Assembly: GCA_029706075.1 (NCBI GenBank)
Contig: JAINUG010000135.1
Span: 1 to 64,000 of the forward strand
DNA: 64,000 bases
Reading direction: 5' to 3'
From: Aldrovandia affinis
Lineage: Eukaryota; Chordata; Actinopteri; Notacanthiformes; Halosauridae
A program made the position numbers and the translations under genes. Shown here piece after piece: positions 61,847 to 64,000 of the stretch. A model generated the notes under the pieces. The model was given only the letters and a program-made list of their open reading frames with translations, did not search any database and was not told the origin of the DNA. The first letter of the stretch is position 1. Each line of letters starts with the position of its first letter.

Positions 61847-63712
61847 GTAGCAGCTAAAATAAAGGAAACACCAGCATAAAGTGTCCTAATAGGACCATTG
61901 GGCCACCGAGAGCCACCAGAACAGCTTCAGTGCACCTTGGTATATATTCTACAAGTGTCTGGAAATCTATTAGAGGGTTGCAACACCATACTTCCATGAG
62001 AAATTCCTTTATTTGTTGATGGTGGTGGAAAACGCTGTCTCAGGCACGGCTCCAGAATTTCTGATAAGTGTTTGTGGAGGGCGTTGGTCTCGGCAACATG
62101 GGAGTGGCAGGGTTGCCTTTGTTTTTCCATGTTGTGAAGGCCTTTTGAGCATTGAAACTTTCTGGGGGCTGCGAGAGTGTGAACTGTTGCGCGGACGGTT
62201 GTTCCAAAGGCCAAAATTGATAATCGTTATTCAATCAGTTAATTGGTGTGGAATTCACTTGACTTATTGGGTTTGTCTGTGTGTGTGTGCATGTGTTGTT
62301 GGTTGTTGGTTGTGTCATTCATGTGTGTTCATTCAGAGTTGTTGTCTTGTCATTCGTGCACATGCGTATTGTGTAGTGTTAGTGTTGGTCTTGTTGGTTA
62401 AAGTGAGGAATGTATGGGAAAGAGTGGAGTGTCCACCTCCCCGCAAGGGGGTTTCCGTGTTGGAGGAGTCTGTTGAGTTCTGTATGCGTTTGTCTAGAGT
62501 GACTGAGTAGAGTGCTTCCTGTGTGTCTGGGAAAGAGAGGGAGAGGGCGCACTGAAATAGTGTCCGCCTCTCTCTTTCTGTGTGTTTGTGTTGAGAGACC
62601 TCGCACTGGGGCAGTGGAGTGTTTCTGGACAATGCCCCGAGAACTCTGACTGAAAGAGTGGAGAGTGTCTCGGGGCTGGTTGACAGAACTCTCACTGTGA
62701 TGAGTGGCATGGTCTCTGTGTGTTTGTGTCAACAGAGAACTCGGACTGAAACGTTTGAGTGTCTTTGTGTGCATGGGTTTGGGAAGCACTTGAAAAGTCA
62801 CTGAATATGCGTGTGCCTGGTGAGGCACTGAAGTGGCGCGGTGTCCTGTTGATGTGATGTTAAATGTGGATGCATGGAAGCGGTGTGGAAAGTCGCTGAC
62901 TGTCTGTTTGTTGCATGTTCCCCGAAAGGGGATTTCCCCCTCGGAGGAGGCGGGCTTTCATGTAGTGTTTATTTTAGTTTGTTATTTTAGTTAATTGTTT
63001 TTGCCCGAAAGCTTCGCGGCAAGTAGGGTGAAGAGTTTGTGTTTGTGTGTGTTTTTATTTAACCTGCTCTCCCACTGTTTCGCTCTCCTGTGTCTGGGGG
63101 AGAGTGAGAAAAATAAAGATCCGGTCCATAGACCGGCAAACCCCCACTCCTCTGCCAGTTCTTACCATCGGCTTCTCTGCTCTAGTCCAGGGATTGTCAT
63201 GTGGCGTGTGACAGTGTTCAATTGGGTTGAGATCTGGCTGAGACAGTCATGGCATACAGCATCTGCTCATGAAACCAGTTATTGACCACTCAGGCCCTGT
63301 GGATGGGGGCATTTTTATCCTGGATGAGACCACTCTCATCAGGATACAGATGCTTCACCATAGGATGAAGGTGACCACTCAGAATGGCTTTGTTTTTATT
63401 GCCGTTTACCTTGCCTTCTAAGGGGTTGAGTCACCCTAAACCATGGCAGGAAAATTCTGCCCACAGAACAGCCAAAAGTGCCCCAACAATCACCCCTCTT
63501 TCAAAGTCACTGCAATCTCTTCTTCTAGCCATGGTAGCCAGAATAATGTGCAACTGGCCCTGACCAGCATTTTTATATATGACCCCAAGCATGACAGGAT
63601 GTTAATTGCTTAATTAACTCAGAAACCACACCTGCGTGGAAACACCTGCTTTCGATATACTTTGTATCCCTCATTTACTCAAGTGTTTCCCTTATTTTGG
63701 CAGTTACCTGTG
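61847..63712 (-). mobile_element. Tc1-like transposon interrupted by a solo LTR
   Basis: Bounded by imperfect inverted repeats: left AAAATAAAGGAAACACC (61856-61872) and right GTGTTTCCCTTATTTTGGC (63683-63701). The left half (61890-62072) matches the element at 30370-30845 (CCAGAACAGCTTC, ACAAGTGTCTGGAA, GGTGGTGGAAAA), and the right half continues that match from 63219 (AATTGGGTTGAGATCTGG, GCTTCACCATAGGATGAAG). A 1,141-bp LTR splits the two. Without it the copy is only about 0.72 kb, shorter than a full Tc1 element, so most of the transposase gene is also deleted. Confidence 0.8.
62073..63213 (+). mobile_element. Solo LTR of a retrotransposon
   Basis: This block begins TGTGGAGG and ends GTGTGACA, so it has TG...CA ends. 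It is flanked by the 5-bp direct repeat GTGTT (62068-62072 and 63214-63218). Removing it and one repeat restores the interrupted Tc1-like sequence ...ATAAGTGTTCAATTGGG. An AATAAA signal lies at 63112-63117, about 100 bp before the end, which sets the plus orientation. The interior has no coding capacity but contains degenerate internal repeats (GAACTCNGACTGAAA units; CCCCGNAAGGGG units). There is no internal region and no second LTR, so it is best explained as the product of recombination between two LTRs. Five-base duplications suit Ty3/gypsy or copia-type elements; the family is not assigned. Confidence 0.75.
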
Positions 63713-64000
63713 TATATAAGTGGGGTTTGTTTTGGACATTTAACTTTTTAAGTTTTTTAATTCATAAATTCATTTTCCATCAGGGGTTGATGCAATCAAA
63801 ATGGAAGAAATGCTTCATTATGCAACTGGCTGTAATCTCTTTTGAAACTGGGAGACTTTAATCAATACATTGTGACTAACCCATGAAAATGAGAATGGGC
63901 TGTCACCAGAAGATTAGCCAAAAGTCCAGGCCTCATGGTCCGTGCGCCCCAACATCCCGGGCCCAAAACTCATCAGAGGAAACACATTTTATTGAAAGCC

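Noticed and set aside
62013-62510. 165-codon plus-strand frame at the right end
   Set aside because: It crosses the Tc1-LTR junction and consists of transposon and LTR sequence.

Overview
The window is vertebrate nuclear DNA, almost certainly from a ray-finned fish. It has long introns, GT-AG splice sites, very frequent CA/TG and GA microsatellites, tRNA-derived SINEs with the fish-type 3' tail, and Tc1-like DNA transposons. There are no bacterial genes, operons, CRISPR arrays or tRNA genes that I can support.

One protein-coding gene is recognisable: protocadherin-19 (pcdh19), a non-clustered delta-2 protocadherin. It lies on the minus strand and is incomplete. Exon 1 (50781-52927) encodes the signal peptide, six cadherin repeats and the membrane segment. 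A 328-nt exon (46012-46339) encodes the first conserved cytoplasmic motif. A 59-nt micro-exon (20064-20122) and a 173-nt exon (17866-18038) follow. Splice phases agree at every join (phase 2, 0, 2, 1). Exon numbers follow the human gene. The human alternative exon 2 was not found, and exons 1 and 3 join in frame without it. The last coding exon (about 200 codons in human) is not visible, so the gene runs off the left edge.

Layout: 1-17865 is the start of intron 5, 18039-20063 intron 4, 20123-46011 intron 3 (about 25.9 kb), 46340-50780 intron 1/2, about 52928-54290 the probable 5' UTR, about 54180-54360 a candidate promoter, and 54361-64000 upstream intergenic DNA. The introns hold microsatellites, three copies of one SINE family, two copies of another dispersed repeat, a truncated Tc1-like element, a MITE with the same termini, a local 0.2-kb duplication, and several AT-core-rich stretches that look like conserved regulatory DNA. 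The right end is transposon-rich: a decayed Tc1-like element, then a second Tc1-like element interrupted by a 1,141-bp solo LTR flanked by a 5-bp target duplication.

I found no clear new biological system. The most useful second-look items are the solo LTR nested in a Tc1-like element, the duplicated 0.2-kb intronic element, the homeodomain-site-rich block near 22 kb, two near-perfect palindromes, and the splice sites bordered by long C or G homopolymers. No alignments, databases or folding programs were available; family names rest on recognised motifs.
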